Shown piece after piece: positions 26,152 to 33,844 of a stretch of 35,001 bases of DNA. Each line of letters starts with the position of its first letter. Position 1 is the first letter of the stretch. The notes beneath the pieces are model-generated. The model was not told the DNA's origin and did no database searches. It was given only the letters and a program-made list of their open reading frames with translations. Source of the stretch: Anaerolineae bacterium (GTDB lineage: Bacteria; Chloroflexota; Anaerolineae; Aggregatilineales; Phototrophicaceae); the NCBI GenBank assembly GCA_026645945.1, contig JAPKMO010000039.1, positions 1 through 35,001 of the forward strand, given 5' to 3'. The position numbers and the translations under genes are program-made.

Positions 26152-26967
26152 TTATCGCTCCGGTTGGCAGTTTGGACAAAAATGCGTGCCGCGCTGGGCA
26201 ACGCGAATCTTGGCGATCAACTGGCCGCAGGTCAGGCACGGCTGGCCGTCGCGCCCATAAGCGTAAAAATGCTCCTGAGACTCGCCGGGTGTGCCGTCCG
26301 GCTTGCGATACCAGCTAACGCTCGCTCCTTCATAGTCTATGCCGCTGGCAAGTACAGCGCGAATCGCATCATGCAGGCGGGCGATTTCGGGTTCGGTGAG
26401 CATATTGGAGAGGCGCAGGGGATGAATCCCGGCGCGGTGCAGGGCTTCATCGGCATAGATGTTCCCCACCCCGGCGATGAAGGATTGATCGAGCAGCAGC
26501 GCCTTAATACGTGTGCGGCGTCCGGCCAGGCGCTCTCGCAGTATCTCCACTGTAAAGGAATCGTCCAGCGGCTCCGGCCCCAGCTTCGGCGCGATGCGTG
26601 TCAGATCATCCACCAGGTAGACGCCGCCGAAGCGCCGTGCGTCGGAAAAATAAAGCGACTGGCGATTATCCAGATGCAACCGCAGGCGCACCCACCGGTC
26701 GGACGCTTCCGGCGCGCCAGCGACATACAGCCGCCCGGTCATTTTTAGGTGGATGACGAGCAAGCCCTCGTCCAGGGCGCACAGGATGTATTTAGCGCGG
26801 CGGTTGATGGCGGTGATGGTCTGGCCGACGATACGGGCGGCAAATTCGGTTGGGTCGGGCGCGCGGATAACTCTGGGCTGTTCCATCCACACGTCGGTGA
26901 CGGTTCGCCCTACCAGCGGGGCGCGCAGCCCGCGCACGACGGTTTCGACTTCCGGTAGTTCAGGCAT
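26152..26967 (-). CDS. mutM: Formamidopyrimidine-DNA glycosylase
   Basis: A bifunctional base-excision repair enzyme (Fpg) of 271 residues that removes 8-oxoguanine and formamidopyrimidines and nicks the abasic site. The catalytic N-terminus is MPELPEVETVVRGLRAPLVG, with Pro2 as nucleophile and Glu3. The catalytic Lys lies in NRRAKYILCAL. The H2TH motif is LLLDQSFIAGVGNIYADEAL. The zinc finger is formed by CLTCGQ and FCPNCQPER at the C-terminus, a Cys4 site. Nei would lack PELPEVE, so Fpg is favoured. ATG 26967. It is divergent from dnaE across 145 bases and followed by the membrane protein gene. Confidence 0.96.
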   Translation of the reverse strand: MPELPEVETVVRGLRAPLVGRTVTDVWMEQPRVIRAPDPTEFAARIVGQTITAINRRAKYILCALDEGLLVIHLKMTGRLYVAGAPEASDRWVRLRLHLDNRQSLYFSDARRFGGVYLVDDLTRIAPKLGPEPLDDSFTVEILRERLAGRRTRIKALLLDQSFIAGVGNIYADEALHRAGIHPLRLSNMLTEPEIARLHDAIRAVLASGIDYEGASVSWYRKPDGTPGESQEHFYAYGRDGQPCLTCGQLIAKIRVAQRGTHFCPNCQPER

Positions 26968-27046
26968 AAAACCAGTGTACCCCAGATCAAGGCCGCTAGA
27001 GATGAAGATATGATAGACGGGTTTTCCCCGCCGCGCATTTGTGGGC

Positions 27047-27052
27047 TATAAT
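27047..27052 (+). promoter_or_regulatory. -10 box upstream of dnaE
   Basis: A perfect TATAAT lies 60 bases before ATG 27113. No clear -35 stands 17 bases upstream, but TTTTCC (27022-27027) is 19 bases away. The leader contains the 12-bp palindrome GGCTTGCAAGCC (27063-27074). Confidence 0.45.
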
Positions 27053-27112
27053 GTGTCATGGGCGGCTTGCAAGCCACCCCGGCGGAGTCCCATCGAGAAC
27101 CCTGGAAAGCCC

Positions 27113-30100
27113 ATGTCGCAAAATTCATTTGTGCATCTCCACGTCCACACGGAATATTCCCTGCTGGACGGTTTAAGCCGGATAGACCATCTGGTAAAAC
27201 GCGCCAAAGAACTCGATATGCCGGCCCTCGCCATCACCGATCATGGCGCGATGTTCGGGGTGATTGATTTTTACCGCGCCTGCAAAGCCGCCGGCATCAG
27301 GCCAATCATCGGCATGGAGGCTTACCTGGCGCGGCGTTCGCGCTTCGACAAAGACCCCAAACTGGACAAACGTCCCTATCACATGCTGCTGATCGCGCGC
27401 AGCCAGACCGGCTACCAGAATCTGCTCAAACTCGCCAGCCTGGCGCAGCTCGAAGGCCATTATTATCGCCCGCGCGTGGACTGGGAGCTGCTGGAACGCT
27501 ATCACGAAGGGCTGATCGCCACCTCTGGCTGTCTGGCGGCGGAAATCCCTTCGATGATTACCGAAGGACGCGACGACGAGGCGAAGGCCCTGATCGGCAA
27601 ATACCAGGAAGTGTTCGGTAAAGATCATTTTTACCTGGAACTTCAGCAGCACGACATCCCGGAGCTGGAAGCGCTCAACCGCTGGTTGATCGAATATCGG
27701 CGCAGCCACCATACCGATGTGCCGCTGGTTGCTACCAACGACGTGCATTACGTGATGAAAAGTGACTACGACCCGCACGATACGCTGCTGTGCATCCAGA
27801 CCGGCGCGCTAAAGAACGAAACTAACCGGCTGCGGATGTCCGACCCCAGTTATCACCTGACCACGCCGGATGAAATGTGGGGGTTCTTCGGCCAGGCCGC
27901 ACCAGAGGCGTTGAAAAACACGCTGAAGATCGCCGAAATGTGCGACGTGAGCCTGGAAAGGGAAGGCTATCATCTGCCGGTATTCCCCGTGCCGCCGGGT
28001 TACGACTCCGGCAGCTACCTGCGCTACCTGTGCGAAAAAGGACTGCGCTGGCGTTATGGCGACGGCGCGAACGACCCGGCCATACGCGAACGGCTCAACC
28101 GTGAATTGCAGATCATCGGCAGCATGGGTTTTAACACCTATTTTTTGATCGTGTGGGATTTGTGCCAGTATGCCCGCAGTGCCGACATCTGGTGGAACGT
28201 GCGCGGCTCCGGCGCGGGCAGCGTAGCGGCCTACAGCCTTGGTATCACCAACATTGACCCCATCCAGAACAACCTGCTGTTCGAGCGATTTCTCAATCCG
28301 GGGCGCGTCAGTATGCCGGATATTGACCTTGACTACCCCGACGACCGGCGCGAAGAAATGATTACCTATACCGCCCGCAAGTACGGCGAGGACAAAGTGG
28401 CGGCCATCATCACTTTTGGAACGCTGGGGCCAAAAGCTGCCGTCCGCGATGTGGGGAGGGCGCTGGGCGTGCCGCTGGAGATCGTCAACCAGGCCGCCCG
28501 GCTGATCCCCCAGGAACCGAAGCCTAAACCCCTGATGGAATACGTCGAGGGCAACCCGGAGCTGAAGGCGCTTTACGATCAGAGCAGCGAAGTCCGCCAG
28601 ATTGTGGACACCGCCGTACATTTGCAGGGCATCAGCCGCCACGCTTCAACCCATGCGGCGGGTGTGATCGTGGCCGATAAACCGCTGACGGAATATATAC
28701 CCCTGCACCGCCTGACCAACGAGGAGCAGGCGGAAACCAGCGCGCTGCGCGCCGTGACGCAGTTCCCGATGGAAACCTGTGAGCAAATCGGCCTGCTGAA
28801 GGTGGACTTCCTGGGGCTTTCCACGCTGACGATTCTGCGAAAAGCCTGCGACTTGATCGCGCAGCATCATGGCATTCGTTACACGATGGACAATATTCCA
28901 TATCGCCCCACTGGCGACCCACAAACCGACGCCATGCTCCAGGAAACGTTTGAGATGATCGGGCGCGGCGAGACGGTTGGTGTGTTCCAGGTCGAAAGTA
29001 CGGGGATGCAGCAGATGCTCCGCGACATGCGCCCGAACCGCTTCGAGCATATCGTCGCAGCGGTATCGCTTTACCGCCCTGGCCCGATGGACTTCATACC
29101 CCTGTACAACAAACGGATGCACGGCGAAGAACCGATTGAGTACCGGCACAAACTGTTAGAACCTATCCTGGCCGAGACTTACGGTATTTGTATTAGTGGC
29201 GATTCTCTGGTATTCGATGCTATCTCCGGGAAACGTTACCGGGTGGCTGAACTCAAGGATCAAACCGGCGACTTTTACATACAGGGGATTGACGAGCAAT
29301 ATCAACTGTCGATCAGCCGTGTAACGCATTGGATAGATAACGGTGTCAAACCCGTTTATCGTATGTCATTATCCAATGGCACCAGCATCAAGGCGACTGC
29401 CGATCATCAATTCTTGACCGAGACGGGCTGGAAAAATCTTGAAAGACTGTGTCCAGGTGACTATATCGCCACCCCGCGTCAGCTCACCGAGCCGATCTAT
29501 CCCGCCAAAATTGAAAAAGAAAAGCTCCGTGTGCTGGCATATCTCATTGCTGATGGCAGCCTGGCTTCAATGGCAGCGGTTGATTTCGTCAACAAAGAAC
29601 AATGTTTACTCGATGAATATGTCCGCTGTCTTGCTATATTCGAGGACGTTGAACCGGTTTGTCTTACACAGATTCGCAACGTCACCCGCATTATGAGCAG
29701 AAGACGCGGTGGCAAAGGTACAAGCAGCTTACTCGCCTGGATGCGTGAACTGGGTCTTAAGAAACCAGCCCGTTCAGGTGGCTGTCGCAGTCAGGAGAAG
29801 TTCGTACCTGATTTCGTGTTTCAACTCAGTAACGATGACATTATCTTCTTCCTGGCCTCCTTGTGGGATTGTGATGGTTACATGGGGAAGAAGTTATGTC
29901 ATTATAAAACGATCTCTGAAAAACTGGCATTTGATATTCAGACGTTGCTACTGCGTCTGGGCATTACAGTGACCGTCTACACTTCGAGCTATTCGTCGAG
30001 TAGGGGGGAACGAATCGCCTATCAAATTACAACCTACGATACGGCAAAACTGGCCGAACTATTGCAGCCTCATATGCTGACGGAGAAAAGAAACGTTCTT

Positions 30101-32146
30101 TGTACCGGACACCGGCATTTCACGATTGATCGGGCTAACTTCATTGACGAACTTAACACCCAGACGCCTCTGTCTAAAAGAGCAATCAATAAAGTATATG
30201 GCCTTTCTCGGCAGCATCTAAATAAAAGGGGGCGAGAACGAGCGCGTATATCAACCCACATTGTTCAAGACATTGCTGATACACTTGTCCTGACCAGAAC
30301 AAAGCAGATAAGCACGCTTGCCTGGGAAGAAATACAAACGATCGAACCAGCAGGCGTAGAACATGTATACGACCTTACTGTTGATCGTTTACATAATTTT
30401 GTCGCAAACAATATAATCGTGCATAACTGTGTCTATCAGGAACAGATTATGCAGATTGCAGGGCAGATCTTCGGCTACGAACTCGGCGAAGCCGACCTGA
30501 TGCGCCGCGCGGTTTCCAAAAAGAAAGAGAAAGACCTTAAGAAGCATCGCGATATATTCCTGGAGCGCGGCAAAGAGCGTGGGCTGAGTGATGACATTAC
30601 AAATAATATCTTTAATGACATAGAATTTTTTGCTAATTATGGCTTTAATAAAAGTCACGCCGCCGACTACGCGGTGATTACCTGCCAGACGGCCTTCCTC
30701 AAGTGCCACTACAAAGAAGAATATATGACGGCGCTGCTGTCCGTCCACCGCGACGACAGCGCCAAAGTCAGCCACTTTCTCAGCGAGTGCCGGCGGCTGG
30801 GCATCCCGGTGCTGCCGCCGGACGTGAACACCAGCCAGATGGACTTCGATATTCAGAAGCAGCCGGGTGGTAAACGCGGCATTCGCTTCGGCCTGGTCGC
30901 CATCAAAAACGCCGGCGCGGGGCAGCTTCAGCCCATCCTGGATGCGCGTGCCGAAGGCGGCCCGTTTGCCAGCCTGGAGGAATTCTGCCGCCGGGTGGAT
31001 TTGCGGCAGGTGGGCAAACGCACTCTGGAAAGCCTGGTCAAGGTCGGCGCGCTGGACGCGCTGGCCCCGCGCGCATCGCTGGTCAGCGCGGCGGCGCTCG
31101 ACCGGCTGATGAGCTTCAGCGCCGACGACCACCGCGCCAGGGAAGTCGGGCAGATGAGCATGTTCGGTGGAGATACCGGCGTCTCCGACACCCTCAAACT
31201 TCCCGAACCGGAAGCCCTGAGCGAACGCCAACTGCTGACCTGGGAAAAGGAACTGCTCGGCCTGTACGTTACGGGGCGTCCAGTGGACAAAGTGCGCGGG
31301 ATGCAGCGCGATTCCAACACGGCGGAAATCGCCCTGCTCAAGGCTGACCCGTCGGTTTGGGCCGGCAAAACCGTGACGCTGGTCGGCGAGGTGGCGGCGC
31401 TGCGAAAGATCGTCACTAAAAACGGGCAGATGATGGGCGTCGTCCAGCTGGAGGACTGGCACGATTCGGCGGACACGATTGAGGTGGTTCTGTTCCCACG
31501 CACCTGGGATCAGTTTCACGAGATGGTGGACGAAGGTAACGTGCTGATGTTTACCGGCAAAGTGGATATGCAGCGCGGCGATGTGCAGATCATCTGTGAC
31601 AAAGTGAGCAAGGATTTACGCACAACAAGCGCCGCCGAGCCGGCGCAGATCGCCATGCAGGACGAACCGCCCTACTGGGCATCCGACGAGCTGTATGACG
31701 AGGAAACCGGCGAAATAGCGCCCCCACCCACCATCCCTGAACCGGCGCCAATGGCGGCGGTCGCCCCGGCCACGCAGGGCGCGTTGGCAGCGCCCATCCC
31801 GTCGGTCGAGCCGCAGTTCGCGCCGCCGCCGCCCGACCCGGCCTGGAATGATGACCTGCCAGACTTTCTGCCGGAAAAACCAGCACCTCCCGCGCAGCGA
31901 TGGGTGATGGTGTATTTCCAGCGTTCTGGCGACGCAGACAAAGACCGCCGCAAACTGCGCCGGCTGCACGGGCTTTTACTGCAATATCCCGGCCAGGATC
32001 GTTTTTCGATTGTGGTCGAAGGGCGCGGGCAAGCGTTTACGATGGAGTTCCCCAACCACACCACCGCCTACTGCGACGATCTGGTGGCCGAACTTTCGAG
32101 CGTGGTCGGGGAAAACAATATCGAAGTGTTCGACCGAAGTGGTTAA
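27113..32146 (+). CDS. dnaE: DNA polymerase III alpha subunit with intein
   Basis: The replicative C-family polymerase, 1677 residues as translated and 1264 after intein removal. It has an N-terminal PHP domain (FVHLHVHTEYSLLDGLSRID). The palm has PDIDLDYPDDRREEM and VDFLGLSTLTILRKA, which hold the three catalytic Asp residues. Thumb and fingers follow, with KSHAADYAVITCQTAFLKCH. Then come a tandem HhH segment (RQVGKRTLESLVKVGALDAL) and an OB fold (VTLVGEVAALRKIVTKNGQM). After a Pro-rich linker there is a C-terminal domain with WVMVYFQRSGDADKDRRKLR. The start is ATG 27113, where PHP begins at once; the open frame from 27041 has no family likeness. An intein interrupts residues 693-1105. Confidence 0.96.
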   Translation: MSQNSFVHLHVHTEYSLLDGLSRIDHLVKRAKELDMPALAITDHGAMFGVIDFYRACKAAGIRPIIGMEAYLARRSRFDKDPKLDKRPYHMLLIARSQTGYQNLLKLASLAQLEGHYYRPRVDWELLERYHEGLIATSGCLAAEIPSMITEGRDDEAKALIGKYQEVFGKDHFYLELQQHDIPELEALNRWLIEYRRSHHTDVPLVATNDVHYVMKSDYDPHDTLLCIQTGALKNETNRLRMSDPSYHLTTPDEMWGFFGQAAPEALKNTLKIAEMCDVSLEREGYHLPVFPVPPGYDSGSYLRYLCEKGLRWRYGDGANDPAIRERLNRELQIIGSMGFNTYFLIVWDLCQYARSADIWWNVRGSGAGSVAAYSLGITNIDPIQNNLLFERFLNPGRVSMPDIDLDYPDDRREEMITYTARKYGEDKVAAIITFGTLGPKAAVRDVGRALGVPLEIVNQAARLIPQEPKPKPLMEYVEGNPELKALYDQSSEVRQIVDTAVHLQGISRHASTHAAGVIVADKPLTEYIPLHRLTNEEQAETSALRAVTQFPMETCEQIGLLKVDFLGLSTLTILRKACDLIAQHHGIRYTMDNIPYRPTGDPQTDAMLQETFEMIGRGETVGVFQVESTGMQQMLRDMRPNRFEHIVAAVSLYRPGPMDFIPLYNKRMHGEEPIEYRHKLLEPILAETYGICISGDSLVFDAISGKRYRVAELKDQTGDFYIQGIDEQYQLSISRVTHWIDNGVKPVYRMSLSNGTSIKATADHQFLTETGWKNLERLCPGDYIATPRQLTEPIYPAKIEKEKLRVLAYLIADGSLASMAAVDFVNKEQCLLDEYVRCLAIFEDVEPVCLTQIRNVTRIMSRRRGGKGTSSLLAWMRELGLKKPARSGGCRSQEKFVPDFVFQLSNDDIIFFLASLWDCDGYMGKKLCHYKTISEKLAFDIQTLLLRLGITVTVYTSSYSSSRGERIAYQITTYDTAKLAELLQPHMLTEKRNVLCTGHRHFTIDRANFIDELNTQTPLSKRAINKVYGLSRQHLNKRGRERARISTHIVQDIADTLVLTRTKQISTLAWEEIQTIEPAGVEHVYDLTVDRLHNFVANNIIVHNCVYQEQIMQIAGQIFGYELGEADLMRRAVSKKKEKDLKKHRDIFLERGKERGLSDDITNNIFNDIEFFANYGFNKSHAADYAVITCQTAFLKCHYKEEYMTALLSVHRDDSAKVSHFLSECRRLGIPVLPPDVNTSQMDFDIQKQPGGKRGIRFGLVAIKNAGAGQLQPILDARAEGGPFASLEEFCRRVDLRQVGKRTLESLVKVGALDALAPRASLVSAAALDRLMSFSADDHRAREVGQMSMFGGDTGVSDTLKLPEPEALSERQLLTWEKELLGLYVTGRPVDKVRGMQRDSNTAEIALLKADPSVWAGKTVTLVGEVAALRKIVTKNGQMMGVVQLEDWHDSADTIEVVLFPRTWDQFHEMVDEGNVLMFTGKVDMQRGDVQIICDKVSKDLRTTSAAEPAQIAMQDEPPYWASDELYDEETGEIAPPPTIPEPAPMAAVAPATQGALAAPIPSVEPQFAPPPPDPAWNDDLPDFLPEKPAPPAQRWVMVYFQRSGDADKDRRKLRRLHGLLLQYPGQDRFSIVVEGRGQAFTMEFPNHTTAYCDDLVAELSSVVGENNIEVFDRSG
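29189..30427 (+). other. DnaE intein with LAGLIDADG (DOD) homing endonuclease
   Basis: A self-splicing protein element of 413 residues. It lies between TYGI and CVYQEQIMQ of DnaE, next to the conserved VYQEQ segment. Residue 1 is Cys in CISGDSLVFDA (block A). Block B is GTSIKATADHQFLTETGW with the T70xxH73 pair. Blocks F and G are VYDLTVDRLHNFVANN and IIVHN with terminal His-Asn, and the +1 extein residue is Cys. The endonuclease motifs LAYLIADGS (about 117-124) and LASLWDCDGYM (222-232) each keep their Asp. All splicing residues are present, so it should splice, and the nuclease may be active. Its codons are more AT-rich than the exteins. It is contiguous, not split. Confidence 0.95.
30587..30655 (+). 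other. AT-rich coding tract at an empty intein site in dnaE
   Basis: About 15 of these 69 bases are G or C, in a gene that is otherwise clearly GC-rich. The tract encodes NIFNDIEFFANYGFNKS. Its centre, between Tyr and Gly of ANYGFNKSH, corresponds to the position where cyanobacterial DnaE carries its split intein (EY/CFNKSHS). No intein is present here. See findings. Confidence 0.6.
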
Positions 32147-32514
32147 CGCCGCCGGGCGGCGCGGCGCGGCGGGCCTTCATAGTTTTTCACGTACAGGTCG
32201 CCCAACCGCTGCGCCCACCACCGCTGATAAACTTCGTTGCTGACATCAAAAATGAAGCTGTAGTTCCGCCCGCAGTTCGGGCAGGCCGTGACCAGTTCGT
32301 TTAAACCCTGGTAGGAGCGGTTGATCTGCGCGATGACATGCAGGGGGCAGCCGCAGTCCGCGCAAAGCTGCGACTCAACGTATTCATACTGGCAGGCGAT
32401 GTCCTGCGCGATGATATAACCCTCTGCCGTCAGGGCAAATAAATCCGGCGTGCGGTTCGGGTTATAGCCGGGGTCGGTGTCGGATTTGCCGGTAGACCGC
32501 CGCTTAAAAGCCAT
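32143..32514 (-). CDS. Small zinc-ribbon protein, unknown
   Basis: A 123-residue protein with a four-Cys zinc ribbon: QLCADCGCPLHVI and TACPNCGRNYSF, 30 residues apart. The Cys pairs and the surrounding beta strands suggest a metal-binding ribbon. The C-terminus is basic (EGPPRRAARRR), as in nucleic-acid-binding proteins. ATG 32514 follows AAAGGGG. It lies 12 bases after the YbaK-type gene on the same strand and is probably co-transcribed with it. Its end overlaps the dnaE stop by 4 bases in convergent orientation. Family and function are not known. Confidence 0.75.
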   Translation of the reverse strand: MAFKRRSTGKSDTDPGYNPNRTPDLFALTAEGYIIAQDIACQYEYVESQLCADCGCPLHVIAQINRSYQGLNELVTACPNCGRNYSFIFDVSNEVYQRWWAQRLGDLYVKNYEGPPRRAARRR

Positions 32515-32526
32515 GACCTTGCCCCT

Positions 32527-33003
32527 TTAATCAGCGCTGATCTCAGCGATGCGGGCGTTGAGAACCCGCACCAGAGCCATCGTCGGCACGCGCAAATCCA
32601 ATCCACGCTGTCCGGCGCTGACGAGGATGTGTTCCTGCTCCGCAGCGGGTTGATCGAGAAAAACCGGCCAGTTTTTGTGCGTCAGCGCCAGGGCGCTGAT
32701 GCCACCTACTTTCAGGCCTGTCAGGGACTCGGCCTCTTTATGCGAGGCCATCACCACTTTTTTGTGGCCGCCGGCTGCCGCCAGCTTTTTTAAGTCCAAG
32801 CTGCGGTGCGCGGCGATGAGCGCCAGCAGCGGCTTACCGCCGTCCGCCGGCTGCGCTACCAGCGTTTTGTATACCAGGTAAGGAGGAACACCCAATACCT
32901 CAGCAATGACCTCGGCGTCACGCAGGGTGTCGGGAAATTCGGTCACTTCGTAGGGGATGTTGTATTTTTCCAACAAACGCATGGAGTTGAGTTTTTGAGC
33001 CAT
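32527..33003 (-). CDS. ybaK: YbaK/EbsC-type aminoacyl-tRNA deacylase
   Basis: A 158-residue member of the YbaK/EbsC (ProX-like) family, which removes wrongly attached amino acids, typically Cys, from tRNA-Pro in trans. Key segments are MRLLEKYNIPYEVTEFPDTL, YLVYKTLVAQPADGGKPLLA with the conserved Lys in KTL, and LALIAAHRSLDLKKLAAAGG. GLKVGGISALALTHK matches the G-G-I-S-P region, with Ala replacing Pro. ATG 33003 gives the normal N-terminus, but no strong ribosome site precedes it. A GTG at 33051 would add 16 residues that do not fit the family. The promoter is at 33056-33085. Confidence 0.88.
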   Translation of the reverse strand: MAQKLNSMRLLEKYNIPYEVTEFPDTLRDAEVIAEVLGVPPYLVYKTLVAQPADGGKPLLALIAAHRSLDLKKLAAAGGHKKVVMASHKEAESLTGLKVGGISALALTHKNWPVFLDQPAAEQEHILVSAGQRGLDLRVPTMALVRVLNARIAEISAD

Positions 33004-33055
33004 CAAAACCAGCCCTGCTTTCCCGGTCGCCGATGATCTGCTCTCAAACACACCT

Positions 33056-33085
33056 ATTGTAACCGGTTGTTTAACCGAATTTCAA
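33056..33085 (-). promoter_or_regulatory. Promoter for the ybaK gene
   Basis: On the minus strand, -35 TTGAAA (33085-33080), an 18-base spacer and -10 TACAAT (33061-33056). Transcription would start near 33049. Confidence 0.5.
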
Positions 33086-33137
33086 CGTTCAGTTGCCGTA
33101 AGTGACCATGCCCATTTTGTGTCTAATACGCTAGAAT

Positions 33138-33153
33138 ATACCCATCAGGGTAT
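33138..33153 (+). promoter_or_regulatory. CsoR-like operator
   Basis: ATACCCATCAGGGTAT is a perfect inverted repeat (ATACCC and GGGTAT around ATCA). It resembles the operators of CsoR-type copper repressors, described as ATACCC-N-GGGTAT types. It overlaps a weak -10 (TAGAAT, 33132-33137) and stands 19 bases before the HMA protein gene. No csoR gene is in the window. Confidence 0.55.
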
Positions 33154-33172
33154 GTAGTGGAGGCAAAAACTC

Positions 33173-33382
33173 ATGGATCGCAAAACGTTTGAAGTGCCTA
33201 ATATCGGCTGCGACGGCTGCGTGCGGACGATCAAAAACGAGATCGGCAGCATCGCCGGCGTCAAACGGGTTGAAGGCGAAGTCGCCACCCGCATCGTCAC
33301 GGTCGAATGGGATGACCCGGCCAACTGGCAGCAAATCGTGACTGCGCTCAAGGAGATTGATTACGCCCCGGCGGAGGCATAA
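33173..33382 (+). CDS. Heavy-metal-associated (CopZ/MerP-like) protein
   Basis: A 69-residue HMA domain protein that binds soft metal ions such as copper(I), or mercury in MerP proteins. The metal motif is IGCDGCVRTIK (GxxC-like CxxC, Cys13 and Cys16). The ferredoxin-like fold is complete: IKNEIGSIAGVKRVEGEVAT, then RIVTVEWDDPANWQQIVTAL, then KEIDYAPAEA. ATG 33173 follows GGAGG at 9 bases. It lacks a signal peptide, so it is cytoplasmic and closer to CopZ than MerP. It converges on the UxxU thioredoxin-like gene with 51 bases between. Copper control is supported by the operator-like repeat upstream. Confidence 0.88.
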   Translation: MDRKTFEVPNIGCDGCVRTIKNEIGSIAGVKRVEGEVATRIVTVEWDDPANWQQIVTALKEIDYAPAEA

Positions 33383-33433
33383 GTATATCCGGCAGCGGCG
33401 GCGTTCGATTCGGGCGAGGCTGGTCGCCGGCCT

Positions 33434-33820
33434 TCACCGTTCTAACGCCGCTTCGATTTCCTCTCGCAGCGTCTCCTCAGCAATAATGCCAAATCCCCGG
33501 TATGTTTCGCGGCCATCCGGCAGGAAGATGACGTATCCGGGATGGCCGGGCCGCGCCAGCCGTTCATAAGCCGCCTGCCCCTGGTCGCCGTCGGCAGCAT
33601 TCAAATAAACAAAATCCACCCTGTCGCCAAATGCATCCTGAAGCCCCTCCACGATGGGCCGCATCAACGTTCAAGACGCTCACGGGTTGGTGAAAAACCA
33701 TAGAAAAGTTGGTTTATCCTCCACCAGCGGCAGGCGCTGGGCCGGCGCATCTGCCGGGGCGCAGGCCGTCATCACCGACAGCGCAACAAGCATCCCCAAT
33801 CGAACGAACAGGTGCATCAT
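33434..33820 (-). CDS. Thioredoxin-like lipoprotein with two in-frame TGA codons (UxxU candidate selenoprotein)
   Basis: A 128-residue frame from ATG 33820 (or 33817) to TGA at 33434. A lipobox-type signal comes first (MLVALSVMTAC, Cys21). Then EDKPTFLWFFTNP leads to the motif x-A-S-x-TLMRPIVEGLQDAFGD, then DFVYLNAADGDQGQ, the cis-Pro region RPGHPGYVIF and the helix EETLREEIEAALER. This is a thioredoxin fold with all parts in order. The two x positions are TGA codons, at 33682-33680 and 33673-33671, where the family has the CxxC cysteines. The same frame has no other stop. If read as selenocysteine, the protein is a UxxU oxidoreductase anchored outside the membrane. The alternative is a pseudogene with two stops at just these codons. 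Other genes here use TGA as stop. Confidence 0.72.
33631..33664 (-). promoter_or_regulatory. Candidate SECIS hairpin
   Basis: Directly downstream of the two TGA codons on the minus strand. Inner stem GGCCC (33660-33656) pairs with GGGCT (33646-33642) around the loop ATCGTGGAG. Outer stem ATGC (33664-33661) pairs with GCAT (33634-33631), with a 7-base bulge on the 3' side. It begins 6 bases after the second TGA. Bacterial SECIS hairpins lie just downstream of the UGA and are about this size. The fold was read by eye, not computed. Confidence 0.3.
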
Positions 33821-33844
33821 CACAATTCATTCTTTCTCACAAAT

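Noticed and set aside
30389-31519. A 376-codon minus-strand open frame within dnaE
   Set aside because: It is antisense to conserved polymerase and intein sequence and has a biased composition only.
33385-33433. tRNA-like T-loop motif (GTTCGATTC near 33403)
   Set aside because: No matching acceptor, D or anticodon arms around it.
33671-33682. TGA read as Trp (genetic code 4) in the thioredoxin-like gene
   Set aside because: It would give WASW in place of CxxC, and other genes here (for example those ending at 20734, 21045 and 23380) use TGA as a normal stop.
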